A stretch of 64,000 nt of DNA, taken from the NCBI RefSeq assembly GCF_041146795.1, contig NC_135178.1:1-64000 (forward strand), written 5' to 3'. Both the position numbers and the translations under genes were made by a program. The notes under the pieces are model-generated. The model saw nothing but the letters and a program-made list of their open reading frames with translations, searched no databases and was not told where the DNA came from. Origin of the DNA: Maylandia zebra. Lineage: Eukaryota > Chordata > Actinopteri > Cichliformes > Cichlidae. Shown piece by piece: positions 45,521 through 56,513 of this stretch (position 1 is its first letter; every line of letters starts with the position of its first letter).

Positions 45521-46610
45521 ATGTTTCGTCACCACTTTAGTATTTTAAGGTACATTGCGGAGTTTACTGGGACTGGGGTTTTCCATCAGCATGTTTCTTT
45601 CAATTTCATTTCCTCTTCTTTAGCTGTATTGAGGAATCTACTGAAAATTAAAAAAAAAAAAAAAAGCTGCAACATATATTGTCAGTGTCATTTTCACAGA
45701 AGCAGAAGTTAGAAAACAACATGCCGAGTAAGCGACAAAATTACAGTTGTGTTGTGACTGAGCATAGAGGTTACTTCATGACCAGTGTTGGGAAGGTTAC
45801 TTTTAAAATGTATTCAACTATACCATACCAATACCAACTAGATTTTTAAATCTTAATATAAAATGAGTAACAGTTGGGATGACATTATGTAAGGCTGCAG
45901 TTTTTGCAGCACTCTGGTATAAAAAACTATTCCGCGCGTATATAAAACAGGTCCCCGGCTCCGAACCGTAGTAAAGGGACCTCTGGCTAATTCGTCGGGT
46001 TCCGTGTCGGGCTCGTAGCCGAAAACTAGCTTTACTTTGTTGTCTGGGTCAGCTTTGCTAACGAGAGAAAGAGAGAGGCGTTGAAAGGCTGCTCCAACGG
46101 AATTTATCGTTTCGGAGGAAAACGAACACAGCGTACTGTCGAGTCTTAATAGCTTACTTACAACTGGGCTCGTCAGGCTCTCTTTTTGGCTGCAGTGGTT
46201 ATTATTATATTTACATGTTTCCATCTACCGTTTGTGGTCGGTGACAACTCGTACTTTTCTTTCGACTCTCCTTTTTCTCCCTCCCTTGAGCTCACATGGC
46301 AGTCCATTCTCCCTGCAGCATGGACTACACTGCCAATGAGGCTACATAATTTAGGGTTATTGCCTGTAACACTCTAACACTCTCTGATTGAGACACATGC
46401 ATTAGAGCCTCGTATTGTGTGTTTTGTTTGGGTTTCCACCGGCGTCGAATTACCAAAAATAGAGAGAGCCTAGCCTAACATGAAACAGGAAAATACCGTG
46501 TAATCCATTTATTTCAACAAAGTAACTGTATTCTGAATACCACCCTTTTTAACGGTAATTGTAATGGAATACAGTTACTCATATTTTTATTTTAAATACG
46601 TACATGTAGG
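45521..46610. other. repeat-derived sequence, family uncertain
   Basis: CAGTGTTGGGAAGGTTACTTTT at 45783 resembles the terminal sequence of a common fish hAT family (CAGTGTTGGG). No matching right end was identified. A sequence like AATGGAATACAGTTACTC near 46563-46580 is partly complementary to ATGAGTAACAGTTGGG near 45863. No coding domain was recognised. Confidence 0.35.
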
Positions 46611-47708
46611 GCTGGGCCATATTATATCATTCACGGTACAATGTTAGACAACGATACGAAAATAAAATAATGCGATAGAATATGGGTAAAATGCGCATGC
46701 GCAGTGCCTTTGTTTTCATATGCACATTGCGGAAAAAGCATGGCAGCAACGGAGAATGAGAAGAGGGAAAGCGGAACGTTGAGTGAAACGGATGAAACAG
46801 AATTGGTTTGTAAAAATGGTGCAACTTCAGTGGTGTGGAACTGGTTTGGTGTTTGTCCGTCAGATACCCACCAAAGCACTTTTTTTTTTTTTTGTAGAAC
46901 GTGCAAGCAGGCAGTCGTTATTGCCGTATTTGTCGGACTAAGGTGCTCGTAAATCTGGGTCCAAAACTCCGTCCGCTTGAGGTCCCAAAGTCAAACGAAC
47001 ACTGCGGCATCACTGAGAGTTAAAAACAGGCTTGTACGATATAATGATATATATCGGATGACGATATAACAGTGTCTATCGTTTCATTTTACGCTATCGT
47101 TTGTTTCGTGGTGTCGCAAAATAAACTGTTTATGGCAATATTTTTTCATCGTTTTGATGGTCACTGTAGTGGCTATATTAATTTCTTAAAGTTCTCTCTT
47201 TCTCTTATATTTTATATAACCACACTACGGAAAGACAAGCGCCTGGTTTTTATGCGTTGTCGTGAGCAGCAATGACGGTAAAACCATCACGTGTCCGGTT
47301 GTTTATTTTCCACATAAACCTTTCACAATAAAGCTCCAGATCCTGTTGAGACTTTTCAAACTAAACTGAATTGCGTGAAAGAGTCTGCAGAGTGCTAAAA
47401 AATAAACCTTGGACTCAAACATTAGAACAGGCTTTTCCCCACAGCACGCTGTGTAATAAATACTCACAAAAAAAATGGCGACTGTTACAAGTCATGTCTA
47501 AAAATGCATCCTTTAATGCATCGGTTATAACACTCGACTCCAGGTACATGACGCCCAGCTGGAAACACTTCACGCAAGTCGAGGTGCCCGAGATTCACAG
47601 AATTTACAGAAAACGTTAAATCTTTGTGATTTATATCGTTATCAGGACGATAGATGTCTTATATCAGGATGTGAGATTTTGGTCATATTGCACAGCCCTA
47701 GTTAAAAA
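46611..47708 (+). mobile_element. hAT fragment with BED-finger start, holding another hAT
   Basis: The left end GTAGGGCTGGGCCATATTAT matches the split hAT at 33391/44318. At about 46740-46865 the frame reads ESGTLSETDETELVCKNGAT then SVVWNWFGVCPSDTHQST, a BED-finger N-terminus. The right end was not located; the sequence continues beyond the inner insertion at 47027-47700. Confidence 0.7.
47027..47700 (+). mobile_element. short hAT derivative
   Basis: The ends CAGGCTTGTACGATATAATG and GGTCATATTGCACAGCCCTA are flanked by the exact 8-bp duplication GTTAAAAA (47019-47026 and 47701-47708). It is related to the element at 25250-26310 (shared ATCGTTTCAT, TTTTCATCGTTTTGATGGTC-like and ACATAAACCTTTCACAATAA blocks) but lacks the BED-coding part. 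Confidence 0.88.
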
Positions 47709-48370
47709 CTGTCTAAATTCTTTCATTTTTAATAAAACGAACAGCATTGCTGCTTTACCAGGTGTAACAATTAAGTTTAACATCCAGGCATCCATGAAAA
47801 TTTATTACATTTAACAGAGTCAGAAGTTAGCATGATATAGCATGTTCTCACTGAAAGATTTCTGAAATTATTAAAACGTACAGCTCTGCTATAACTTCCA
47901 ACATAAATGAAGACAGAAAACTAAACAGCAGTGACATTTGTAGGGTTAATGAAGTTGGGCTAGCTGGTATATAATGCTGTGCTACATGATCGCTAGGGAC
48001 ACAGCTATGTTAGCATAACATAAACAGTGAAGCTGCAGGATGAATGCTAACATTTTTCCACTCGATAAAAGTTAACGTGAGGGTTCCTGATGGTTAGAGA
48101 CAAATGCAATCGCATGGCAAGATGCTTTAAACTAGTGATGTGTCGGTCGCAAACGAAACGGCTCTTAGAGCCGACTCTTTGAAGTGAGCAACGTAAGCCA
48201 TAAGGAGCCGTGTTTTTTTTTTTTTTTCTCTCTCTCACACTTTTCCCCCCACTTCACTCCGCACGCGAGCCCTGTGCTCTGCGCTGGGCAGAGTGGTATG
48301 GCGTTATTTTTGTGCCACTATTCTGAGCGCATGTAAAATAAATTGCAGCTGTAGGTGTTGCAATTGGCAA
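47709..48370. other. unassigned sequence with a hAT-like end
   Basis: TAGTGATGTGTCGGTCGC at 48133, followed by the palindromic CGGCTCTTAGAGCCG, resembles one end of a fish hAT family. No partner end was seen. No coding exon. Confidence 0.35.
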
Positions 48371-49026
48371 GGCAAACCTAGACTTCAGAAAAATAATTGA
48401 GGCAATTCATTTACATGGGATCAAAATGTGACTGAGACAGTGATGCAAAGAATGAAAAATATTACACCAGAATAATAACAAGATGCAGCACGATGGTTAG
48501 TACTGTTACCTCACAGCAACAGCAGTCCTTCTGTGAAAATCTAACCGGAAATCTTACTATTTTCTATTAGTCTTTTTGTTCACTTTTGACTAATTAGTGG
48601 TGTTATGAAGGGACACTGTATCAGCTGAGAACCATAGCTAAATTAAAGCTACTTGTATTGCTTATGAAGAGTGATCCATGCATATCAAATACTGGAGTAA
48701 TACAAGTCCTTGCACATAGAGCTGTCACATACCGTCAGGTGTTGCCTACAGTTGGTTCATATGCTGAACTTGTAAACAGAAAAAACTCAACAGTTGCACC
48801 TGATGAAATACATACATTTTTAGACAGTGAGATGACTTTCAATTTGAAGATGCAACTTCAACTATTTTGCTGGTAATAACTGAAATGAGCAAAGAAAACC
48901 AACAGCCTATTTATGCAAGATAATTCATAATTTTATTGAGGAGGGTTATATTGATTGGGTCTAATTACTGGGGTGGGTCATAACCCCCCTAAACCACCTT
49001 GGAAATTACGCCCCTATTCGTATTGC

Positions 49027-49061
49027 ATATATGTGTGTGTATATATATATACATATATATA

Positions 49062-49118
<57 letters not shown>
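49027..49118. repeat. (TA)n/(TG)n microsatellite in unit A
   Basis: Alternating TA with short TG runs. The orthologous tract in unit B (52535-52620) is shorter. In unit C the same tract received a Tc1 and a hAT. Confidence 0.95.
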
Positions 49119-49121
<3 letters not shown>

Positions 49122-50549
49122 GAGATAATGAAGAAATGGCTCACATACACAGCTTCTGAATTAACTTGATATTTCATTTCACAATATATAGGCTAAACTT
49201 TCTCAACAGCCCCCTTAAATGTAAGCTGAGAGTGTGCACAGTATAAATAGTTTTATTTCAAATCTATTTTGCTGACACACAGAGTCAACACTGAAAATTG
49301 TACAACATTAATGAATTACTATGTACTCGCTGTGTAGTTCAAAAGTACAATGTTTATTGTGACTTTAAATAAAGGTACCCTGACTTTAAAGCCTTCTGTT
49401 TCGTATGCTTGACATTTGTGGTATGTGATGAATTAGTAGTAGTAGCATGAAAGAGCATAGAAAAAAGTGTTTGTGTGAATGAGTGTTCAGATAGAGTAAA
49501 AAAATGCTATATAAGAACCAGTCCATTTACCATTTGGTAATCTCAGTCTGGTGAATACATTTTTGTAACTGGAGTGGCTTTCTGACATGAACTGCTGTGT
49601 TTTTATTGAGTTAGTTCGAAACTTTTACAATCTTGTTCATAGACACCACCACGTAAAATAAATTGCACATGTAAGTGTTGCAATTTGAGGAGAAATTTAT
49701 TTTAAGTGAAGAAAAGCTAAATTTGAGTGAACAAAATTCATTGCTGCGTGCAAAAAATGTATTTCTGTGTTTGCTATTATCCATACACACACAATAGCAG
49801 CCCCTGTCACTCAGTTTTTGCACTTGTGCTCTCAATATTTCTGCCTGTGCGCGCTCAACTCTTTCTGTACACCGTTATATTTGTGCCACAAAACCAGCCA
49901 ATCACAGACTTGGATGAAAAAAAATCTGATTGGCTGTTTTGGTCTCCAATCAGCTCGAAATGACAAAATGCAATATCCCAGAATCCATTTCGTCCAAAAC
50001 TCAAACGAGGCAGTGGCGGAGGAACACAGAGTGGCGGAGTTTGAAATATTACTCTTTCCGGGTCACAAAATAAACTTTTAAGATATTTTCATGCGAGAAT
50101 AGTGCTGTGTAAACTTCAAATATTTGCTTGATTTATCAAGACATCACATATTTGCATAAGTGCTCCCAAAAACAAAAACCAGGGGGGAAAGCCTTTCTGC
50201 AGGATATTTGTTTTCTTTAATCCTTAAGCCTAACAAGAACATTTGAGAAAAAAGAAAAAAGAAAAAACCTAAACAGACAAAGTGGAAGGCCACAGTCAGA
50301 GGTCAGCGTAATCACATAGATCTACATAGCTGAGAAAATCATTTTTGCTGTTTTTTTTTTATTTTTTAAATCAGATCTCACATTAAAAATGCAACTGGAA
50401 GCTTTATGGTGATAGCTAAAGTGTAAGGGATAGCAGTGTACAAAACAGTTTAAATTAATATATAGTTGCTTTTGTCATGAGCTGTCTTATTAATGTCATT
50501 TATATACCTAAAAGATTTCCCTCTGTAGGCATTTTTTCAATAGCTGCGA

Positions 50550-50674
50550 TTCTCGGAAACAGGCTTTGCAGAGGGGAAAAAGAAGAAGAAAGTGAAAGGC
50601 ATTCTGGAAAGTGAAATTAATGTTGCAAAACACCTCTTGGAGGTGGGGCCACTTTGTGCAGGCAGTGTATATAA
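50550..50674 (+). promoter_or_regulatory. GAS, two ISREs and TATA box of chemokine copy A
   Basis: GAS-like TTCTCGGAA 50550-50558; ISRE/IRF-like GAAAGTGAAA at 50588-50597 and 50607-50616; TATATAA at 50668-50674, about 84-90 bp before the start codon. The order and spacing are those of an interferon-gamma and IRF-responsive promoter. Activity is inferred. Confidence 0.75.
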
Positions 50675-50757
50675 GCGTGCTGCTTACTGCTTCACAGCAT
50701 CAGGAGCCATACTCAAGACAGAAACGGTGAACAGCGGATCTGCCTACAGCCACAACT

Positions 50758-51375
50758 ATGAACTCAGTCACTGCCTTCGTTGCCTGCCTGCTTATCCTAG
50801 GTGCACAAGGTACTGTGAAAATCGTATTTTTTTTCCTTCTTTGTTTCTTTTTTCTCCTTCATCCTGTTTATGGATATTTTGGCTGCTGATCAACAGGTAA
50901 TGCTCTTGTCTTTTCCTACACAGGACAACCAGCCAGCAAATCTAATAAATGCAAGTGTTACAGTTACATTGGCAGGATCAGCCCAAAGCTCATCAAGACT
51001 GAGCCAGTGATACACTACCCAAGTATCTTCTGTCCACATACAGAGATCATGTGAGTCCACAAGATGACCTGAGGTATGATTCTGCTGTGTTCTCCAGTTC
51101 CTTCCTAATACACCTCTTTTTAAAAATCTTTCAGTGTTACCACAAAAGCAGATATGAAGAAGTGTGTGAATCCAGAGTCCCCACTTGGACGACACATTCT
51201 AAAAAATCACAACAAGTAAGCCAAATTCAGAATGACACGCACGCACAACTCTGTGAAGATGACAAACTAAAGGTCTGTGTTGCTTGTCACTGATAATCTC
51301 ACTTGTTTCTTCAGGCAAGGGAAGAAAGGAGCTGTAAGCACCACGACTGCTGGTCAGAGTACTGCTGCAATCTAA
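50758..51375 (+). CDS. non-ELR CXC chemokine (CXCL9/10/11-like), copy A
   Basis: Four exons: 50758-50809, 50924-51050, 51135-51215 and 51315-51375, all GT/AG, total 321 nt, 106 aa. Signal peptide 1-18 (MNSVTAFVACLLILGAQG). Mature chain with C27-K-C29, C54 and C70, no ELR before the CXC motif. Exon 4 adds a tail starting QGKKGAVSTTTAG. If the third intron is retained, translation ends at once (AAG TAA, 51214-51219), giving an 87-aa form. By family, a secreted attractant for CXCR3-type receptors on leukocytes. The gene lies in a tandem unit with an identical-protein twin 3502 bp downstream. The exact orthology within teleost CXC names is not settled. Confidence 0.9.
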
Positions 51376-51630
51376 ATAAGACACTGCGTGACGAACACGC
51401 TGCACTCCTACTGCACAGCAGAAGTGACACCTGGTGTTGAACTAAAAGGACTCATTCAGTCTCACCGGAAATACAAGACAATCAATATTCTTTATGATTA
51501 CTCTGCAATTTTTGTTCCCCTTGCGTGTATATATATACACATTAATATATATTAATATATATATATAAACATATGTATAGTCTAGACTTGAACTTCTTAC
51601 ATTTTTGTACATATGCTTTTTAAATAATAA

Positions 51631-51636
51631 AATAAA
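51631..51636 (+). terminator. poly(A) signal of chemokine copy A
   Basis: AATAAA about 255 bp after the stop codon, preceded by TTTTTGTACATATGCTTTTT. Confidence 0.6.
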
Positions 51637-52534
51637 ACCTATATGACGGGACTTTCTGTTCTCCATGTTTTGCTTTGTTTCCTGTGTACCTGTGTACCAA
51701 CACAAGACAAACTAAACTCTTACACATGATGTTTTTTAATCTGGGAAAAATGCAGTGATCAATCCATATGACCTTTTTATGATGCAAGTGTAGCAGTTAT
51801 GGTTTTAAAATTTGAAATGTGAGCCACCAGATAAGGGATCTCTACTAAATCAGGGATAGCTGCATGAAAGAAATACAAGGCAAACCTAGACTTCAGAAAA
51901 ATAATTGAGGCAATTCATTTACATGGGATCAAAATGTGACTGAGACAGTGATGCAAAGAATGAAAAATATTACACCAGAATAATAACAAGATGCAGCACG
52001 ATGGTTAGTACTGTTACCTCACAGCAACAGCAGTCCTTCTGTGGAAATCTAACCGGAAATCTTACTATTTTCTATTAGTCTTTTTGTTCACTTTTGACTA
52101 ATTAGTGGTGTTATGAAGGGACACTGTATCAGCTGAGAACCATAGCTAAATTAAAGCTACTTGTATTGCTTATGAAGAGTGATCCATGCATATCAAATAC
52201 TGGAGTAATACAAGTCCTTGCACATAGACCTGTCACATACCTTCAGGTGTTGCCTACAGTTGGTTCATATGCTGAACTTGTAAACAGAAAAAACTCAACA
52301 GTTGCACCTGATGAAATACATACATTTTTAGACAGTGAGATGACTTTCAATTTGAAGATGCAACTTCAACTATTTTGCTGGTAATAACTAAAATGAGCAA
52401 AGAAAACCAACAGCCTATTTATGCAAGATAATTCATAATTTTATTGAGGAGGGTTATATTGATTGGGTCTAATTACTGGGGTGGGTCATAACCCCCCTAA
52501 ACCACCTTGGAAATTACGCCCCTATTCGTATTGC

Positions 52535-52581
52535 ATATATGTGTGTGTATATATATATACATATATATATGTGTGTGTGTA

Positions 52582-52620
<39 letters not shown>
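52535..52620. repeat. (TA)n/(TG)n microsatellite in unit B
   Basis: Counterpart of the tract at 49027-49118, shorter and with one more interruption. Confidence 0.95.
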
Positions 52621-54051
52621 GAAGAGATAATGAAGAAATGGCTCACATACACAGCTTCTGAATTAACTTGATATTTCATTTCACAATATATAGGCTAAAC
52701 TTTCTCAACAGCCCCCTTAAATGTAAGCTGAGAGTGTGCACAGTATAAATAGTTTTATTTCAAATCTATTTTGCTGACACACAGAGTCAACACTGAAAAT
52801 TGTACAACATTAATGAATTACTATGTACTCGCTGTGTAGTTCAAAAGTACAATGTTTATTGTGACTTTAAATAAAGGTACCCTGACTTTAAAGCCTTCTG
52901 TTTCGTATGCTTGACATTTGTGGTATGTGATGAATTAGTAGTAGTAGCATGAAAGAGCATAGAAAAAAGTGTTTGTGTGAATGAGTGTTCAGATAGAGTA
53001 AAAAAATGCTATATAAGAACCAGTCCATTTACCATTTGGTAATCTCAGTCTGGTGAATACATTTTTGTAACTGGAGTGGCTTTCTGACATGAACTGCTGT
53101 GTTTTTATTGAGTTAGTTCGAAACTTTTACAATCTTGTTCATAGACACCACCACGTAAAATAAATTGCACATGTAAGTGTTGCAATTTGAGGAGAAATTT
53201 ATTTTAAGTGAAGAAAAGCTAAATTTGAGTGAACAAAATTCATTGCTGCGTGCAAAAAATGTATTTCTGTGTTTGCTATTATCCATACACACACAATAGC
53301 AGCCCCTGTCACTCAGTTTTTGCACTTGTGCTCTCAATATTTCTGCCTGTGCGCGCTCAACTCTTTCTGTACACCGTTATATTTGTGCCACAAAACCAGC
53401 CAATCACAGACTTGGATGAAAAAAAATCTGATTGGCTGTTTTGGTCTCCAATCAGCTCGAAATGACAAAATGCAATATCCCAGAATCCATTTCGTCCAAA
53501 ACTCAAACGAGGCAGTGGCGGAGGAACACAGAGTGGCGGAGTTTGAAATATTACTCTTTCCGGGTCACAAAATAAACTTTTAAGATATTTTCATGCGAGA
53601 ATAGTGCTGTGTAAACTTCAAATATTTGCTTGATTTATCAAGACATCACATATTTGCATAAGTGCTCCCAAAAACAAAAACCAGGGGGGAAAGCCTTTCT
53701 GCAGGATATTTGTTTTCTTTAATCCTTAAGCCTAACAAGAACATTTGAGAAAAAAGAAAAAAGAAAAAACCTAAACAGACAAAGTGGAAGGCCACAGTCA
53801 GAGGTCAGCGTAATCACATAGATCTACATAGCTGAGAAAATCATTTTTGCTGTTTTTTTTTTATTTTTTAAATCAGATCTCACATTAAAAATGCAACTGG
53901 AAGCTTTATGGTGATAGCTAAAGTGTAAGGGATAGCAGTGTACAAAACAGTTTAAATTAATATATAGTTGCTTTTGTCATGAGCTGTCTTATTAATGTCA
54001 TTTATATACCTAAAAGATTTCCCTCTGTAGGCATTTTTTCAATAGCTGCGA

Positions 54052-54176
54052 TTCTCGGAAACAGGCTTTGCAGAGGGGAAAAAGAAGAAGAAAGTGAAAG
54101 GCATTCTGGAAAGTGAAATTAATGTTGCAAAACACCTCTTGGAGGTGGGGCCACTTTGTGCAGGCAGTGTATATAA
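54052..54176 (+). promoter_or_regulatory. GAS, two ISREs and TATA box of chemokine copy B
   Basis: TTCTCGGAA 54052-54060; GAAAGTGAAA 54090-54099 and 54109-54118; TATATAA 54170-54176. Identical to copy A in order and spacing. Confidence 0.75.
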
Positions 54177-54259
54177 GCGTGCTGCTTACTGCTTCACAGC
54201 ATCAGGAGCCATACTCAAGACAGAAACGGTGAACAGCGGATCTGCCTACAGCCACAACT

Positions 54260-54877
54260 ATGAACTCAGTCACTGCCTTCGTTGCCTGCCTGCTTATCCT
54301 AGGTGCACAAGGTACTGTGAAAATCGTATTTTTTTTCCTTCTTTGTTTCTTTTTTCCCCTTCATCCTGTTTATGGATATTTTGGCTGCTGATCAACAGGT
54401 AATGCTCTTGTCTTTTCCTACACAGGACAACCAGCCAGCAAATCTAATAAATGCAAGTGTTACAGTTACATTGGCAGGATCAGCCCAAAGCTCATCAAGA
54501 CTGAGCCAGTGATACACTACCCAAGTATCTTCTGTCCACATACAGAGATCATGTGAGTCCACAAGATGACCTGAGGTATGATTCTGCTGTGTTCTCCAGT
54601 TCCTTCCTAATACACCTCTTTTTAAAAATCTTTCAGTGTTACCACAAAAGCAGATATGAAGAAGTGTGTGAATCCAGAGTCCCCACTTGGACGACACATT
54701 CTAAAAAATCACAACAAGTAAGCCAAATTCAGAATGACACGCACGCACAACTCTGTGAAGATGACAAACTAAAGGTCTGTGTTGCTTGTCACTGATAATC
54801 TCACTTGTTTCTTCAGGCAAGGGAAGAAAGGAGCTGTAAGCACCACGACTGCTGGTCAGAGTACTGCTGCAATCTAA
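54260..54877 (+). CDS. non-ELR CXC chemokine (CXCL9/10/11-like), copy B
   Basis: Exons 54260-54311, 54426-54552, 54637-54717 and 54817-54877. The four exons are identical in sequence to those of copy A, so the 106-aa product is the same: signal peptide 1-18, CKC at 27-29, C54 and C70, and a tail from exon 4. Intron 1 differs in its pyrimidine run. A (TA)n tract in the 3' UTR (about 55029-55083) is longer than in copy A, so transcripts of the two copies would be distinguishable there. Same promoter elements as copy A. Confidence 0.9.
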
Positions 54878-55146
54878 ATAAGACACTGCGTGACGAACAC
54901 GCTGCACTCCTACTGCACAGCAGAAGTGACACCTGGTGTTGAACTAAAAGGACTCATTCAGTCTCACCGGAAATACAAGACAATCAATATTCTTTATGAT
55001 TACTCTGCAATTTTTGTTCCCCTCGCGTGTATATATATATATATATATATATACACATTAATATATATTAATATATATATATAAACATATGTATAGTCTA
55101 GACTTGAACTTCTTACATTTTTGTACATATGCTTTTTAAATAATAA

Positions 55147-55152
55147 AATAAA
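55147..55152 (+). terminator. poly(A) signal of chemokine copy B
   Basis: AATAAA at the position equivalent to 51631-51636. Confidence 0.6.
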
Positions 55153-55394
55153 ACCTATATGACGGGACTTTCTGTTCTCCATGTTTTGCTTTGTTTCCTG
55201 TGTACCTGTGTACCAACACAAGACAAACTAAACTCTTACACATGATGTTTTTTAATCTGGGAAAAATGCAGTGATCAATCCATATGACCTTTTTATGATG
55301 CAAGTGTAGCAGTTATGGTTTTAAAATTTGAAATGTGAGCCACCAGATAAGGGATCTCTACTAAATCAGGGATAGCTGCATGAAAGAAATACAA

Positions 55395-55848
55395 GGCAAA
55401 CCTAGACTTCAGAAAAATAATTGAGGCAATTCATTTACATGGGATCAAAATGTGACTGAGACAGTGATGCAAAGAATGAAAAATATTACACCAGAATAAT
55501 AACAAGATGCAGCACGATGGTTAGTACTGTTACCTCACAGCAACAGCAGTCCTTCTGTGGAAATCTAACCGGAAATCTTACTCTTTTCTATTAGTCTTTT
55601 TGTTCACTTTTGACTAATTAGTGGTGTTATGAAGGGACACTGTATCAGCTGAGAACCATAGCTAAATTAAAGCTACTTGTATTGCTTATGAAGAGTGATC
55701 CATGCATATCAAATACTGGAGTAATACAAGTCCTTGCACATAGACCTGTCACATACCTTCAGGTGTTGCCTACAGTTGGTTCATATGCTGAACTTGTAAA
55801 CAGAAAAAACTCAACAGTTGCACCTGATGAAATACATACATTTTTAGA
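55395..55848 (+). repeat. chemokine tandem unit C, left part
   Basis: Third copy of the unit start, matching 48371-48824 almost perfectly. It ends abruptly at ...TTTTTAGAC, where units A and B continue with AGTGAGATGAC. The rest of the unit appears to resume at the (TA)n tract at 59093, after about 3.2 kb of other DNA. Confidence 0.9.
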
Positions 55849-56513
55849 CTGCATGGTTTAATAAGGAGTGGGGAAAAAAAAAAAACTGTACCTTTTTTGT
55901 GTGTGTATTTTTTTTTTTTAAACTGGCTGTATCCCACTGCTGCCACCAATTGTCATGATCCAAGCAGCCAGGAACACACAGGCACAAATGTAATCTTCAA
56001 AAAATGGGTTTTATTATACCCCCAAAAAGGACAAGATGATTACAAAAATTCAAGATATCAAAAATAAAGTTTTTAAGAACCAAGTGGGCCCGTAAAAGAG
56101 GTTAACATAACATAACGCTACTCAAAAGTCACTTAACAAAAACATAACTCAACAAACTGACCTGCCCAAATGAGAAACAGCTCCAGTTATATAGCAAATG
56201 AATAAACCATTATATACACCAAAGGTGAAAACTAAAGAGATAACAGCCAACCATCATTCAAGAAGAACCCCATTCCCCCTGCATGATCACAATAGATGGT
56301 TCAGTCCACTTTATTGGCTTCTGCATTTAAACCAGCTCCACCCTCAGCCTCCTCTTTCAGCCAAACCAGGAAGGACTGGAGCGGAGGTCAGGTAACTCAG
56401 AAAGAGCAGAAATATAATCAATATAACATATACCTATATAAAATAACAAACAATGCAAAGCAAAGTCTATGCCACCATTTGGGCTATAGCTTAGTGCTGT
56501 CATGCATTACAGG
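55849..56513. other. unassigned insert sequence in unit C
   Basis: Poly(A)- and poly(T)-rich start, then sequence with TGTCATGATCCAAGCAGCC and GGGTTTTATTATACCCCC. It continues after the hAT at 57823-57923. No domain or terminal repeats were recognised; it may be a decayed retroelement. Confidence 0.3.

Larger units (their letters stand above)
48371..51878 (+). repeat. chemokine tandem unit A (~3.51 kb)
   Basis: Begins GGCAAACCTAGACTTCAG and runs to the start of unit B. It contains a SINE-head fragment (CACGATGGTTAGTACTGTTA, about 48491), a (TA)n tract, a SINE tail (CTATATAAGAACCAGTCC, about 49509), a CCAAT-rich stretch, and a chemokine gene with promoter and poly(A) signal. It differs from unit B by only scattered changes and microsatellite length. 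Confidence 0.95.
51879..55394 (+). repeat. chemokine tandem unit B (~3.52 kb)
   Basis: Direct head-to-tail repeat of unit A starting at the same GGCAAACCTAGAC. The unit border follows AAGAAATACAA. Differences from unit A are scattered single changes and (TA)n length, so the duplication is recent or homogenised. Confidence 0.95.

Noticed and set aside
48658-48876. A 72-codon open frame repeated in units A and B and partly in unit C
   Set aside because: It is conserved only because the whole unit is duplicated; there is no domain, signal peptide or splice support, and non-coding neighbours are just as conserved.
48989-49177. Open frames of Tyr-Ile or Thr-His repeats around the TA tracts
   Set aside because: Direct translations of (TA)n/(TG)n microsatellites, not genes.
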